Part shown: positions 37,046 to 48,293 of the stretch, one piece after another
How the letters are laid out: each line of letters begins with the position of its first letter
Position numbering within the stretch: position 1 is the first letter of the stretch
Position numbers and translations under genes: made by a program
Notes under the pieces: model-generated
Seen by the model: only the letters and a program-made list of their open reading frames with translations
Database searches by the model: none
Told to the model about the DNA's origin: nothing
Source of the DNA: Symsagittifera roscoffensis
Taxonomy: Eukaryota; Xenacoelomorpha; Acoela; Convolutidae
Direction of reading: 5' to 3'
Length of the DNA: 64,000 nt
NCBI RefSeq assembly: GCF_963678635.1
Contig: NC_087071.1
Location: forward strand, 36,914,438-36,978,437

Positions 37046-37163
37046 CACAATTGCTCTGCCTCTGATGGGGTTTGTCCCAGTGAGGGAGCTGTCAGAATCC
37101 ACAAACACGTCCACCGCCTCACCGTCTTCATTCGCACAGATGTTGCCAAGGTCACCCACGTGC
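37046..37163 (-). CDS. Cu/Zn superoxide dismutase, internal exon 3
   Basis: It starts after TGTTTTAG with G completing a split Arg codon, then HVGDLGN carries the zinc ligands equivalent to His80 and Asp83 of human SOD1. [20 protein letters not shown] follows the beta-strand pattern, and the exon closes with RGRAIV before GTGAGC (phase 0). It joins exon 31698-31907 to give RAIV-IHAGPDD, the expected strand leading to the copper ligand. The length of 118 bases (1 + 39 codons) fits exactly. Confidence 0.9.
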
Positions 37164-37322
37164 CTAAAACAGACGGAAGAGGGGAGTGATTAGAAATACA
37201 CTTGAAACTATATGAGAACCTTATTAGTCTCTGGCTGAATGTTTTGTTCCTCTAAATTAAGTCCCTAGTGAATAAATGAAGTCCATAGGACGCCAATTCA
37301 TATTAACTAGAATAAGTATTAC

Positions 37323-37501
37323 CTGTTGGTATCATTGATGTTTCCATGAGTAGCACTCAGTGGGTCATAGTGACCCCCCGAGGCCACACATCTGCCCTCT
37401 CCCACATCTGCCCTGTACACACTGCCGTACGTGTGCACGTGGAAGCCATGATAGCCATGGGACAGCCCTTTCACCTGTACTCTGTACTCAAGGCCAGAAC
37501 T
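37323..37501 (-). CDS. Cu/Zn superoxide dismutase, internal exon 2
   Basis: The acceptor TTTTTGTACAG leads into SSGLEYRVQVKGLSHGYHGF. HGFHVHTYG carries the two copper-ligand histidines (His46/48 equivalents), GRCVASGGHYDP the disulphide Cys and bridging His63 equivalent, and ATHG the zinc ligand His71 equivalent. The exon ends ACCAACAG before GTAATA in phase 2, matching the next exon. The enzyme would dismutate superoxide to hydrogen peroxide and oxygen. All active-site residues are present, so a catalytically competent protein is expected. GC content here is clearly above that of the flanking introns. Confidence 0.92.
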
Positions 37502-38662
37502 CTGTACAAAAACAACAACAAATTTACCCGAACTTGACATAACTGCAAATACCTATATTGACCGTAATTATGTTGTAGAAGAAAGAAATAGCAGATGCAA
37601 ATTACAATTCATAAGTCAAATATCCTAACAAATTAATACTCAAGGGCAGATCTCTCAAATTCGGCAAAAATTTAGCAGCTAAAAACTGATAATAACAAGG
37701 ATAGCCGGTTACTGTGCAAATAGAACAGAATGTTCCGACCATAGATTTTAAACGATACATTTTTTCTAATTAGTGTCGTTTTTTTGTGTTGTGCGAAAAA
37801 AAATCTGAACGAAAAAAGAAATTAGGAACATTCGACAGTCATAGTCAAATTGACCACTTGGAAAACAGTTTTCGTAGAAAAGAAAAAGAAAACCAAAAAA
37901 AATCGTTAAAAACTTTTGCAGCAATTTTTTGAACTTTCGGTTCCCAAAATTGCGCTGAAAAGTTTGAAAAACTAACTTTACTCGAGTAAAACTAAATTTT
38001 AGCGGTTTAAACAAGCTATTTTAAGCCTGCAAATCTTATTTTGACAAACCTTATTAGCTCGAAATTAATCCAAAAACCAAAAATTTCAAATCGGTTTTTC
38101 TCGACACAGATTTTTTTTCATATAATTTTAATGTCTTTCGAATCACGACCTAAAAAAAATCGATCCATTCCGATCAAATAATATAAGCCGACCCAATCCG
38201 ATGATTATTTGTGGCACCTGATTTTTCGTGGAAAACAAAAAAAACTAAAACAAACCCGAGTAAAAGTTCTCCACATGTTTCCAATGGTCGGAACAATAAC
38301 TCAAATTTAAGTTCAGCAATGCAAATAGTGTTTCAAAAACGGACAAATAGCTGGTATAGGTATTCAATTAGAACTAACTCAATACTAAAAAAATTAAAAC
38401 AAAATTCAGTTTTGAGCTGTCGAACATAATGATTCATAGGATTGGAGAAATACAAGTTATCATTCAAAAGATAAACGCGCATAGCGAATTTCTAAAAAAA
38501 AATTCCACGAGCGTCTAGAACTCTCGCAAAAAAAATTATGTAGCATAAAACAAACTAAAATCAATTATATAAATTTCGAAATTTAGAAAAAAATATATCA
38601 AAATAACATCAAAAAACATCACAAACATCAAAATAAAAACATCAAAATTTGATTTGACTCAC

Positions 38663-38754
38663 GCCTTCTCTGAGGAAGACAGCTCCTTGTAGATTATCTT
38701 GGAAGACGCACATGCCATAATGGTTGAATGAAACATCGGAGCTTGCATCATTTC
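38663..38754 (-). CDS. Cu/Zn superoxide dismutase, upstream exon 1 of those visible
   Basis: It lies between a T-rich CAG acceptor and the donor GGC-GTGAGT (phase 0 end). It encodes NDASSDVSFNHYGMCVFQDN and then LQGAVFLREG. The latter matches the first beta strands of the SOD fold (compare xVxGxVxFxQ), and the phase agrees with exon 37323-37501. The residues before MCVFQ are not part of the minimal SOD domain and imply a longer N-terminal extension, perhaps after a signal peptide in an earlier exon that I could not find. Confidence 0.75.
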
Positions 38755-38956
38755 CTGAAAAAAAAATTCAGAAGATGAACGATTTCTTAATGTTTACCAA
38801 GATTTGAAACATTATCTTTGATCACATAAAAGTCCTCAAATATCTTCACAGGTATAACCAATTTAAGCTTTAAATTTAACGTTTGACACAGAAGCAAAGC
38901 TCCACTTCGCCAACCCAAGCCCTCCGAATTAACAAGTGCGCTCTGGCCACCAATAA

Positions 38957-38974
38957 GGCGGATTAAAATCCGCC
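38957..38974. repeat. Short palindrome GGCGGATT/AATCCGCC
   Basis: An 8-bp stem with a 2-base loop. It stands out because it is GC-rich in AT-rich sequence. Its function is unknown. Confidence 0.4.
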
Positions 38975-39440
38975 ATTAAACTGCCAACCCTGAAGTAATA
39001 TGCAGCAAAAAACTATTTTGTAGAAAAATAATTCATGCGAGATAGATTGGAAAATTCCAACTGGCAATATAGCACAAGCGTTTTCTTGGTGAACAGCCAT
39101 CGGCGTTGAAAACAAAAAAAATGCGTCAACGTCAATTTTATGAAGATACTCGGTAACAAATCTTGATCACAACAAGAACGAAGGTTATAATTTACCACAA
39201 ATCCCTCAGCAAAAATATTTCCAACGCACAAAAAATACTGTGTGAAGATCAGGTATTTGAAAACACGACCAGAAACAAAAACAATAAAGGCAGCTATTCA
39301 CTTGACAATCGACAACAGCATGGATGGTAAATAGGAAAAAGGGTGGTATATTACAATGAATGTTAATTTTGGAAAGCTTCTATTTTCATTTATTCAAGTT
39401 AATTCTACAGTTTAACCAAGAGTAAAAAGACAACTAGCTT

Positions 39441-39545
39441 GTAACGCACCTCCGGTGCTTCGAATTTTTGTCAACTCTAAAAAACCTCGCAGGTTGAAAA
39501 TAAGTTCAGCATCCTTCGAATGTACTCTAACATTCAACTGATTTT
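39441..39545 (+). repeat. Dispersed ~100-bp repeat, copy 1
   Basis: GCACCTCCGGTGCTTCGAA, CGCAGGTTGAAAATAAG and GCATCCTTCGAATGTACTC match, with a few changes, the sequence at 55063-55160 in the same orientation. Confidence 0.65.
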
Positions 39546-39590
39546 GTTAAACTAGTTGTTAACCCGAAAAAAATCTACATTTCGATTTGG

Positions 39591-39615
39591 TAACGCTTGC
39601 TAATCGCAAGCGTTA
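39591..39615. repeat. Hairpin TAACGCTTGC/GCAAGCGTTA
   Basis: Perfect 10-bp stem with loop TAATC, related to the hairpin at 35288-35309. It lies beside a 59-bp tandem duplication. Confidence 0.55.
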
Positions 39616-39631
39616 ATATTTATTTAGTCAT

Positions 39632-39749
39632 ATACCAAAATTTGAGTATCTTTTTATTTTGTAGCTGAGTAGGTTTTTGTCTTCATTTTGATACCAAAAT
39701 TTGAGTTTATTTTTATTTTGTAGCGGAGTAGGTTTTTGTCTTCATTTTG
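39632..39749. repeat. 59-bp tandem duplication
   Basis: Two adjacent copies (39632-39690, 39691-39749), each ATACCAAAATTTGAGT...TTTTGTCTTCATTTTG, differing at about three positions. Confidence 0.8.
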
Positions 39750-41739
39750 ATGTGACTACTTATGCTATAACTAAACTACTTACAAGCTTTTTTGCGCTTC
39801 TCGCCAACTGTGCATAGGTACACAACATGACCATAGGAAACTATAAAATAGACGATAGATGACTTTTTTGATGTCAATTATTTAAATGAATTAAACGTTC
39901 AAAACATTTGAAAACAATATTAGAACAAGAAATGGAGACTCATTCTAGTACAAACGTGTTATCATAAAAAAAATGATAACTTTGACAGGTCCAAACTTAT
40001 CAATACTTCTTTCTTTCAACAGTCCTCAAAAAACAAGTTATAACATAGCTATTTCCAAAGAACCTTGAGAGCTAGTTATTACATCTAGGGTATAATTAAG
40101 ATAGAGGGGCCCAAAAAACTAACCGACCGGGTCCATGTAAATTTATCCCTATTGTTATTTGTTCAAGTTTAATTTCAACTTTTTTTGCTTAAATGATGTC
40201 AATTGAAGTATCGATTAAGTATGAGCGAATGAGGCGGTTGATTACGTTTGAGAAAAAGTTTTGAAATGACGGACTAGTGCATTTTGAGTTCCTTTATTGC
40301 AGTATTTGCTCAAAATTTGCCCTCTATCACACTTGTACTACATAAAGCTACTAACTTGCAGTGCAGGATGAATGCGAAAGCGCATAGTTGATCAAGTAAA
40401 GACTTATGACCAGAAACAACTGCATATTTATAACTTAACAAAACAGTTTAAGTAGCTTGACACAAATTCACTGATCAAGATTCGCTGATGTTTGCGTGAC
40501 AATAGAACAGACAGATTAAACTAGTTTTCAAAGCTATACTACACAAAAGTAAAACCAATTACAAATCAAATTCGATGTGACACTGGAACTTTGAAAATGC
40601 TTGCATATGCCAATCATGTTCTCTTTTAGTTGACCTGGACCACTCATTCGCAAAAAAAAATAAAAATGGAGCTTTGAAGTTTTACACGCTTTGAAGTGCA
40701 GCTTTGAAGTTTTTTTCTAGCTTTGAAAATGATCATTCATATCGTTTATCTGCTTCAAGCTCAATAACAGACGCGGGTCCTTTCAATAGGTTACCCACCA
40801 GTAGATTAAGCTAAGGAAAGGTTTATATTTGAAAGAGGCAGGCGACCGCGCCTCCAAAAATCGTTGCCCTAATCACATAAACCTTTGATTTAATGTTAAA
40901 CAGAGGCGTAGCAGTGCTTTGCACCACTTATGGTACAACACAACCATAGCATGACTAACTAGCAGATAGAAATTGAGACGAACCGCTGTCGAAAAAAAAA
41001 GTTTTGAAAATATCGAGAAAAAGCTAGAACTACCCAAAATTTTCAAACTTTTGTCTTAAAAAACAGACAAATTCGAAAACTTAAAGTTAGATTTGTATAG
41101 AAACAAAGCGGTATTAAAGCCGACAATTGCTGAGCAGGCACCCGCTTCATAAAAAAAAACATTTCCAAAAACAAATAAAATGACCCTCTCAAAAGACTCA
41201 CACGCACATGAAAATTATTTTGCTCATCCAATGATAAAATATGATGCCAATGAGCTTATTAGGAATCTACCGAAAAAACATTTGAGACGAGTAGAAAAAC
41301 AGAACGAAATGAAAAAACGAAATTTACCGAACCGGAGTAGGTTGAGCAAAAACAGAAGACGTTTTACACCATTGATGTTTTTCACTGTTTTCTGCATCTT
41401 TTTTTAAAATAATCAGAAGGTCGAAAATATCATAGTTACCGAGGTTACAGTCAGGAGTCCCTTCATCACATCCAGTCAAAATCAAATCTTCGGAATGAAT
41501 GTTTTAGATATGGAAGAGTAAAGTATAATATGGATAGAAGTAAAGAGAGTCAGATGGTTGGGAATCAAGCCAACCAGATTAAGAAAACTATCACCTGCAC
41601 AAAATAAACCGGAGTTGAAGGTGAGTCAAAAAGACGGACCTGATATGAAGCTAAGAGTCTATCCTATAATTATATAAGGCTGTGCTTTCATTACTTTGGC
41701 TCTATAAACAAAAAATTTCTCCGAAAGTAGTTTTTTATT
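39750..41739. other. No gene recognised; one dispersed repeat
   Basis: AT-rich. 40907-40975 holds copy B of the repeat seen at 35037-35098 (GCTTTGCACCACTTATGGTA). An open frame at 41180-41407 is Lys/Arg-rich with a hydrophobic end and matches nothing I know. Confidence 0.45.
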
Positions 41740-42200
41740 TCAAGTAGTGCCGAGTACACAAGCAGCGTTCGCAACAGGTTTTTCGAGGGAGATTCTCTGC
41801 TTAAGAAAATAATCTGCCGTGGGTTCCTCGGTACACGTGCACAAGTTCTTACAAATCTTATTAAGAAAAATCTCAGTGCTAGGGCCAGCGGCACCCTGAA
41901 CTTCAAAAGCTATTGCTTGAAAAAAAAAGATCAATCATTATTGAAATCTCTATATTTGTCAGATTTTCTATCTTCCGCCTGGGCCGCGGCCATTCTGGGG
42001 CTAAAAAACGAGCCTGCGCTTATTCTACTAGAGGCCAGGGAGAGAACTACCGTTACATCCCACAGGAGCTGCTTACCACAAGCCCATGGGACGAGCATCA
42101 AACCGTCTGGTCGCTTCTGATCTGTCCTGTGGAGGTGTCGTGGCTTTAAAACAGAATGAATGTGAGTGGAGTCGAGACTTTGTTTTACGAGGCCTTTCAA
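41740..42200 (-). pseudogene. LINE pol C-terminal fragment (RPDG-LVPW family)
   Basis: On the minus strand the sequence reads KRPDGLMLVPWACGKQLLWD, then AQAEDRKSDKY, then after a frameshift near 41935 FEVQGAAGPSTEIFLNK, CTEEPTADYFLKQRISL and NAACVLGT. This is the widespread domain found at the 3' end of some animal non-LTR retrotransposon polyproteins and in many predicted proteins derived from them. Only this tail is present, with no RT core, and the frame is broken, so it is a relic. It is on the same strand as the BEL element beside it but belongs to a different element class. Confidence 0.75.
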
Positions 42201-42944
42201 ATTGGAAAGCCTAGAGAATCTCCCTGCACTTTTGAGACAAGATAAGCCATGTCATCCATCTTCGGTCACATCTTTTCCGCAGACGCATCTAGGTTTTTCA
42301 TAAATTTTTGATCCTAGGCGGAGTCCAATTGCTATTCTAAGCTCCTGATTCGACAATCTCAATCTTAGGTTTTACACGATATGACATTCAACCATTGCGA
42401 TCCAAACTTATCCTGGCAAGTATTGAAGCTTTTTACATCAGAAGGTTCTCGTTTCAAAATATTTAAAGAAATTTCTTTCAAAAATGGGCTCCGTCCAATT
42501 TTTTTGGATTTCGTTTTCTGGAGCTACTTCACATTCTGGTGAATCAAACCAAAGTTCTAATGCATCATTATGTTTTTGAATTTTCACTTTCAAAATTTCC
42601 GTCGAAGTTGACCACATTATAGCTCCTGTGAAATCGGCTTGGTTTTTGCAAAAAAAATTTTGTATGAGGCATCTGGATGATTCCTGTCAGTGGGGCAAGC
42701 CAGTGAAGTGTGCTGATAGTCAGTTTGCTCTCGATTTTTGATATTTTTTGGTCGGAAAACTTCGTCCAAAATTGGCCACTTTTTGAATTAAATCGAGCTC
42801 AAAACTTGAAAAATTGTTTTTTTTTTGACTTTTCATGTGCAGTCGTGCTGGGGCAATCTTGGTGAATGCGACTGTCAAGGTTTGGTTGCTCTTTATTTTC
42901 TTTTTTAGCTTTTCTCAAGCGTCCGGAGTTGACCAGAGTGTGAT

Positions 42945-44053
42945 TTGGGACCTCGTGAAATCTATCTTTTAAATACTTTGATCCTTGGCAAAAACCTAGG
43001 CGATTCATCGGTTATCTGCTGGGGTCCGAATGCACCAGGTCCTGGTTTCAGAAGTTGCTCTTTCAATGCCATCTGGGGGGCTGAACTTGGCCACATTTTT
43101 GACAACAACTGGAATTGCTTCAAAGTCATCACTCGAAATTTTCGCGGGCTGGATAAGGTTTGCGGTGCCTTGGGGCATGCCTGTAGGTTTCACTCAGTCC
43201 AATTCATTCACACACCGGTACTGGCTGCCGACTGAGCCCCAGAGTTTTGCTAACACCAACTCTTTTGTTTTCATGCAATTTGTCGGGTATACTGTTCATG
43301 ACAACCTTGCTGCTGCTTGCCCACTTCCGAATGGGTAGGCAGGCTTTGTCCAGAGTGTCCGTGAGACTCTGGCGCATTCTGATGGCTTGTTCCTCGATAT
43401 CTGTACCACCAATGTAGTCGTTCACGTAGACATGTAGAAGGACTCGCGAACTGCTAGCTTTGTCTGTTCATCATCTGTTGTGTCAGCGGTGTCAGACACG
43501 ACTCAGCATGATAGCTCTTTGAAGCTATACCGTAGGTGGCACGAGTCATCCGGTACTTCTCAATCGATTCCTCTTATTCTGTTCTCCAGTAGAGCTGATG
43601 TAGATTTATATCTTTGGGGTGTAATTCTATTTGTCTGTACATCTTGGTGATGCCACCAGATAATGCAATTTTGTAGAATCGGAACCGGACAAGGATGTTG
43701 AAGAGGTCTGGCTGCTGCCTGGGACCAGGACCAATCAGTAGACAATCGTTCAACTACTTTCCAGTTAAAGTTGGAGCTGATCTGTTGAAAACAGCTCTGC
43801 ACTTTGTTGTTCTTGAATCCGACTTCCAAACAGCATGGTGATGCATGATGAAATACTTTTCGACTGGCAGAAATTGATCTGACAGAAGTACCTTCTTGAT
43901 ATGGCCAGTGTCAATCATCTCTCGGAAGAAGTTATTATATTGGTCTTGGGCTTCACGGTTGTCGTAGCTTCGTTTCATTAGAAATGAATGGCTAGAAAGC
44001 TTTGCGTGTTGAGTGACCAATAATGGGAAACCATTCATGGTTGACTTTGTCAA
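42945..44053 (-). pseudogene. BEL/Pao reverse transcriptase remnant
   Basis: Reading on the minus strand: FFREMIDTGHIKKV and YFIMHHHAVWKSDSRTTKCR, the conserved BEL/Pao approach to the RT core (LPHHAV, KxRVVFDAS), then FYKIALSGGITKMYRQIELH (motif A region, with the catalytic Asp not recognisable), then VNDYIGGTD in place of YVDD followed by KACLPIRKWAS. Several frameshifts divide the pieces (near 43754, 43560, 43425, 43193). The catalytic motifs are altered and the frame is broken, so the element is dead. The 42250-42950 sequence is probably its even more decayed downstream part. Confidence 0.8.
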
Positions 44054-44377
44054 AGATCCCCTGTTACTTTTTGATTGGCAATGTCACCATAGATTGTCCA
44101 TCTGGGCCATACGTCATAGTTTGATCGAAATGTCGGATATACTTAGGCTCGTTGGAGGAGTATTAGGTTTCTGGAGATCTTCAATTTCCCAGAATCTGTC
44201 AAATGTGGCGGACTGGCTGTCAAAGAAGTTGATTCCATATCGTCGCGAGTGTTTTCGTATTGTGACGCTGTGATCGGTATCAACGGCACCTGAGACTGTC
44301 CAACCAAGGATCTTTTCGGTTAGCAGTTGAGTTCCTTCCTGGACATTCCGTGACGTCGCAATGTGTGCGTAGACAGA

Positions 44378-44993
44378 CTATCTAATCAGGAGGTCAATTG
44401 TGTTGGGCTTGTCGAAAGCTGGATCTGCTAAGTTGTAGTTGCTGACCTTTCGTAGCTCTTTGGCTGTGATCAATGTTTTTGGATGCTCGTTATCTGTAAT
44501 GTTTTCTAACACCACATAAGAAACTTTGAAAATGATACCAGACTTTGGTAGAATTGTGAGATTCATTCGACCATGGGTGGACATAGCATTCTTCTGGTTC
44601 ACTCCAATTATTCGATCTAAAGCTTCTGTTGGTTTGATCCCAAGCCCATGGCCTGTAGGGTGATGACGTTCGTCTGAACACAATTGTCAAGGAGCGACCT
44701 CAAGTGATGAAATCGACCGTTCTGAGATCGAACTTTGACGTTTGCTGATGGAAGAACTGTGATAATTCTAGTTCGGTTGATTTGAGGAGCATCTATTGTC
44801 GCTGCCAGATGAGGACTGGTTGACTAGAACTATCACGAAGAGTTGTATGATGCTGCTTTGTACATGTCGTGCACAGTGATGTTGAAGGACATTGCTGGAT
44901 GCCGTGGCTGGCAGACAAATAATTGAAGCGCATTCTATTGCTCGTCACGAAATTCTTTCTATCTGACGTTTTCATCGACCTGTATTTTCGCAT
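44378..44993 (-). pseudogene. BEL/Pao zinc-knuckle and protease region
   Basis: 44993-44793 encodes a gag-type zinc knuckle in the BEL style (SHGIQQCPSTSLCTTCTKQH), with the first Cys of the knuckle replaced. 44683-44378 encodes the region after the retropepsin active site (ALDRIIGVNQKNAMST, YVVLENITDNEHP). The pieces are in different frames with stops between. Order and spacing relative to the RT fragment fit one element on the minus strand. Confidence 0.65.
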
Positions 44994-45319
44994 ACTGCCA
45001 TACTGGATGTCGCTCTTGGCAAGTTTGAATTTTACACTGTGGTAAAGAATACATTCTTATGAGATCGGTTCTTTTCTGTTAAGAACATCTGCTGCTCAAG
45101 CTTTAGCTTATGGGGTCTGGAATGAGATCCTTCAACCACCTCTAGAGACCTGACTTTGTTGTCTAAGAACACCATGAGTCGATTGAAGTCAAGAGCCTCA
45201 GTCCCTTCGTTTGCAGTTTCCCATGCTTTTGAGATTCAAGATCGAGATTCTCGAAGAGAAGCAAATGCCTCAAATCATTTTCTACTGGCCTTCCGAGTGC
45301 CTTGATGGACTGCGAAATC

Positions 45320-45592
45320 TCACTGAACACTGAGTGTAGCTGACGAAGCTAAGACACAGTCTCCGTTCGAACTGCATTTAATCCGCGGCAAAACTTTTTG
45401 AAGGATTGCTCGATCGTTTTTGTATATCTGCTCTAGCATTTGAAGTGCTACCTCGTAGTTGCTGTCTGTCGTCTCCAAGTTCACGATGAGCTTAGAAGCA
45501 TGACTCGTGAAGTAACTCTTGAGATAAATCAATTTTCGCTGACTCGAGAAATTTGCCGTTTCAGAACTAGGAGACAGTTTCTTTGAGCTCAA
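45320..45592 (-). pseudogene. BEL/Pao gag (DUF1759-like) fragment
   Basis: The peptide FSSQRKLIYLKSYFTSHASK followed by ETTDSNYEVALQMLEQIYKN matches the conserved core of BEL/Pao gag proteins (FxYLKxxLxGxA, then TxxNYxxAxxxLxxxY). It is the most upstream recognised piece of the element. No LTR could be identified on either side by eye. Confidence 0.75.
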
Positions 45593-45883
45593 TTAAGCTT
45601 CTCAATAGCTGATGAAACTTGATGAAGTTTCCTTAGGTTATGAGGCCGACCAGAACCAGAATGAATACTTCGCGATTGCTGGAAATCGACTGCATCGTAT
45701 AAATTGAATTAATTATGATTTAGTTACTATAAATTGCGGGTAAAGGAAATGAATATCTTATGGAAAAATTAACATGCATGACTGAAAATTAACATCAATT
45801 ATCTTTAATTGAGTTTACATGCTACCAAATTATCTTGCCATTTAAATTATGATTTGTTTGCTCCACCAGAGCATTTATGCTTT

Positions 45884-46080
45884 TTAGCCAGTGTGCCATT
45901 CCCCCGGATTGGCACAGTCGATCCCTCCGACGCAAACGAAAAAAGGCTTTAAGGACGTTAGCATCAAATTCGTTATGAAACGGAGGGTCGGAATATTCCA
46001 GAATTCTGAATCAAAATTTCGATTGGAACCGGAATATTTCTCAGAAATGCAAGAACGGCCATTTTGACCAAAAAAGGACA
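45884..46080 (+). pseudogene. Coding-like relic shared with 55764-55930
   Basis: CCGGATTGGCACAG and TCCGACGCA open a stretch that on the plus strand reads CHSPGLAQSIPPTQTKKGF and then MKRRVGIFQNSESKF. A similar peptide is encoded at 55764-55930 (SHSSGLAQANLPTQAEKSG, RRRLRLFKQKFQNFE). The family is not known to me; a retroelement protein is most likely. Confidence 0.5.
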
Positions 46081-47587
46081 ATAAAAATAGAACCGAAAAG
46101 AAAACCGAATTAACAAGACGAAAATCAATTGAACAAAAACACTAGAAATACGAAGCCTCTTATCGTGATAACACTTCACGATAAGACGTTTAACTCAGGA
46201 AGATCAGAATAAAAGAAGGTCCAGTGGGACATCCGGAGCAGATCCGTACCGTACCGTGCCACGAAATCGGAAAGATAACGACGTTATCCCCGGGGAGCAC
46301 GGAATTGGAGGCCCGGTGCCCAGAGACTGTTACTGACATTGAGACATATTTTAGCTACTGTAATGCCCTGAACTATTTGATTAACTCCAAAATTGAATAG
46401 TATTTCAGAGCATGAGTAGTTAGAAAAAGGAAAGATTCAATCCATTACCAATGGATTTAGTATACAACTGTCACTAAAACATAGTAAGTTATGGTTCTCC
46501 AGCCGTGTTTTTAATAGAAATCATGTAGTCTGGGGATCCGAGACCCAGCTATGTGGTTACTTTCGCATGTAAACCAAAGCTGATCAAAAGTCGTTTGACT
46601 GATGGCCTAAGAATGGTAACCTTTACTTAGCCTTGAACAGACCAGAAAATTAACTGGCTATGTCTAGACGGTTAAAAACGAGTAGAACTAGGTTAACTGA
46701 TGCCTGCCAGTCGTCAATAGGTACTTTTTCCACGCTCCGTCACTGTGTAATGTTTGGGCGACAATCAACAATTGCCAAGCTCGAGGTTTTATGAAACGTG
46801 ACCGAACTGAAACTATAACTTTCAAATTCCAAGTCCATATAAATCAACAACATTGAAAATTAATCATTTGATCTTTCAACTAGACCAAAAATAAGTCCAA
46901 GATAAGAATAAAATTGATTGTTTCAAACCAGTTTGACACATATGTTACTATACGTCTTTGGCCCAATTCCAGTACTTGAGTTCAGGATCAAGATTACCAA
47001 TTGCCAAGGAAAACTATACGGGAATTGATATCCCTTATCAAGGAAAAGAGAGTATCAGCTCTTCGATGGGCGTGATCCTGAACAGCAAAAACTTGAACTA
47101 GTTTTTCTTTAAACTCAGGAAACTACTTCACGTTTTTTTTCCGAGTCCGAACCAGAGTAAAAGGGCTTAATGTTGTTGCCTCACCTATATCTTAAAGTTT
47201 TCACCTCAATAACAAACACGGTTCGTTTTACTTAGTTGCTCATGTCCACAAGTAGAGAACGGTATAGAGATTTTGGATTTTGAAGTGACAGGCTACCTCG
47301 CCCCCAAAACTTTTAACTTTAATCTCATGAACGGTATTACGATGATGAAACACACTACGCAAACAAACGCGAAAAAAAACAATTGATAGCTTTTTATTGT
47401 GAGAAAACAAAATGAAGTAAACAGCACAGTAGCACAGAAAGTTTCGATTACAGTGACAATACATTAAAAAAATCGTGATCTGAAATAGGAGAAAGAGCTG
47501 GCTCACTGAGCAATGACAGCGGAAGAGCTATCGGTCTACAAAGACTCGAGCAAGAAAGCTCCCGAAAAGGCAAAAGATTATATGACT
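46081..47587. other. No gene recognised
   Basis: Mixed composition, somewhat less AT-rich than the first half of the window. An inverted pair, GTTCAGGATCA near 46981 and TGATCCTGAAC near 47091, brackets about 120 bp. No protein motif seen. Confidence 0.35.
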
Positions 47588-47766
47588 GATCTCAGGGAAA
47601 AAACATCAATGGTAAAACGTTTTCGACATTATGTCATCATCAGTAACTAAAAAATAGCAAAATTGTACCAATTAAATGCACATTAAAAAAAAGGAAAACT
47701 GGAAAGCAATTAAAAACAGATAGAACTGTGATAAGCAAGTTTGCTTGGAACAAGCCACTGGAATGT
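47588..47766 (-). repeat. PLE terminal repeat, 3' copy
   Basis: 179 bp beginning GATCTCAGGGAAAAAACATC and ending CAAGCCACTGGAATGT. It matches 51690-51867 in direct orientation with only a handful of differences. Penelope-like elements characteristically carry such pseudo-LTRs. Confidence 0.85.
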
Positions 47767-47783
47767 GGGTCCATGTAACAATG

Positions 47784-48293
47784 TTACAGCTTCAGGGTCA
47801 ACTCGCGAGCCTTGTACTCTTTCTTCCGGTTGATTGAAGGCTTTCTCTGGTTGATATGCAATGCTTCCAAGGTTAAAAGTTTAGCGGAGTCTCTTGCTGT
47901 GTCAATGATCTTTACTTCGCAGCTGTCAATGATAAAACCACACCAATTGAGGTGTTCTCCTACTGGGCTAGTACCTTTGGAATCTTCGTGCACTCTCGTG
48001 GCTAGGTGGCGGGTTGTTTGCCCGACGTAGCTAGACTGGCATCCAGAACAAGTGATTTCGTAAACCACGTTGCCACGAACATTCTCTGGTATTTTTTGTT
48101 TCAGCGATGGTAGGGCTGTCTTCATCTGTCTAGTTGTGAAGATGACAGAAATATTGGCCGTTTTTCGGAGACGCTTGGAAAAAACGTCACTTTTGTTGCC
48201 CCTATATTGCATAACAAAGGGTATCCATTTCTTGGCCGCTTTTTCTGGTGTTTTGGTATTAGTGTCTTGTTTCATGTGTTTATCAATGATCTT
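47784..48293 (-). pseudogene. PLE GIY-YIG endonuclease domain
   Basis: The peptide NVVYEITCSGCQSSYVGQTT carries the GIY-YIG signature (VYEI...YVG) with the Cys-x2-Cys typical of PLEs, followed by the catalytic Arg region RHLATRVHED, then SPVGEHLNW and EALHINQRKPSINRKKE. All expected motifs are present and the 163-codon frame is open to its stop. Upstream it reads KIIDKH and is cut at 48293 by the LINE; the same protein resumes at 49661 with FYEPIIRETLN, so it was the C-terminus of the RT protein. Confidence 0.88.
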
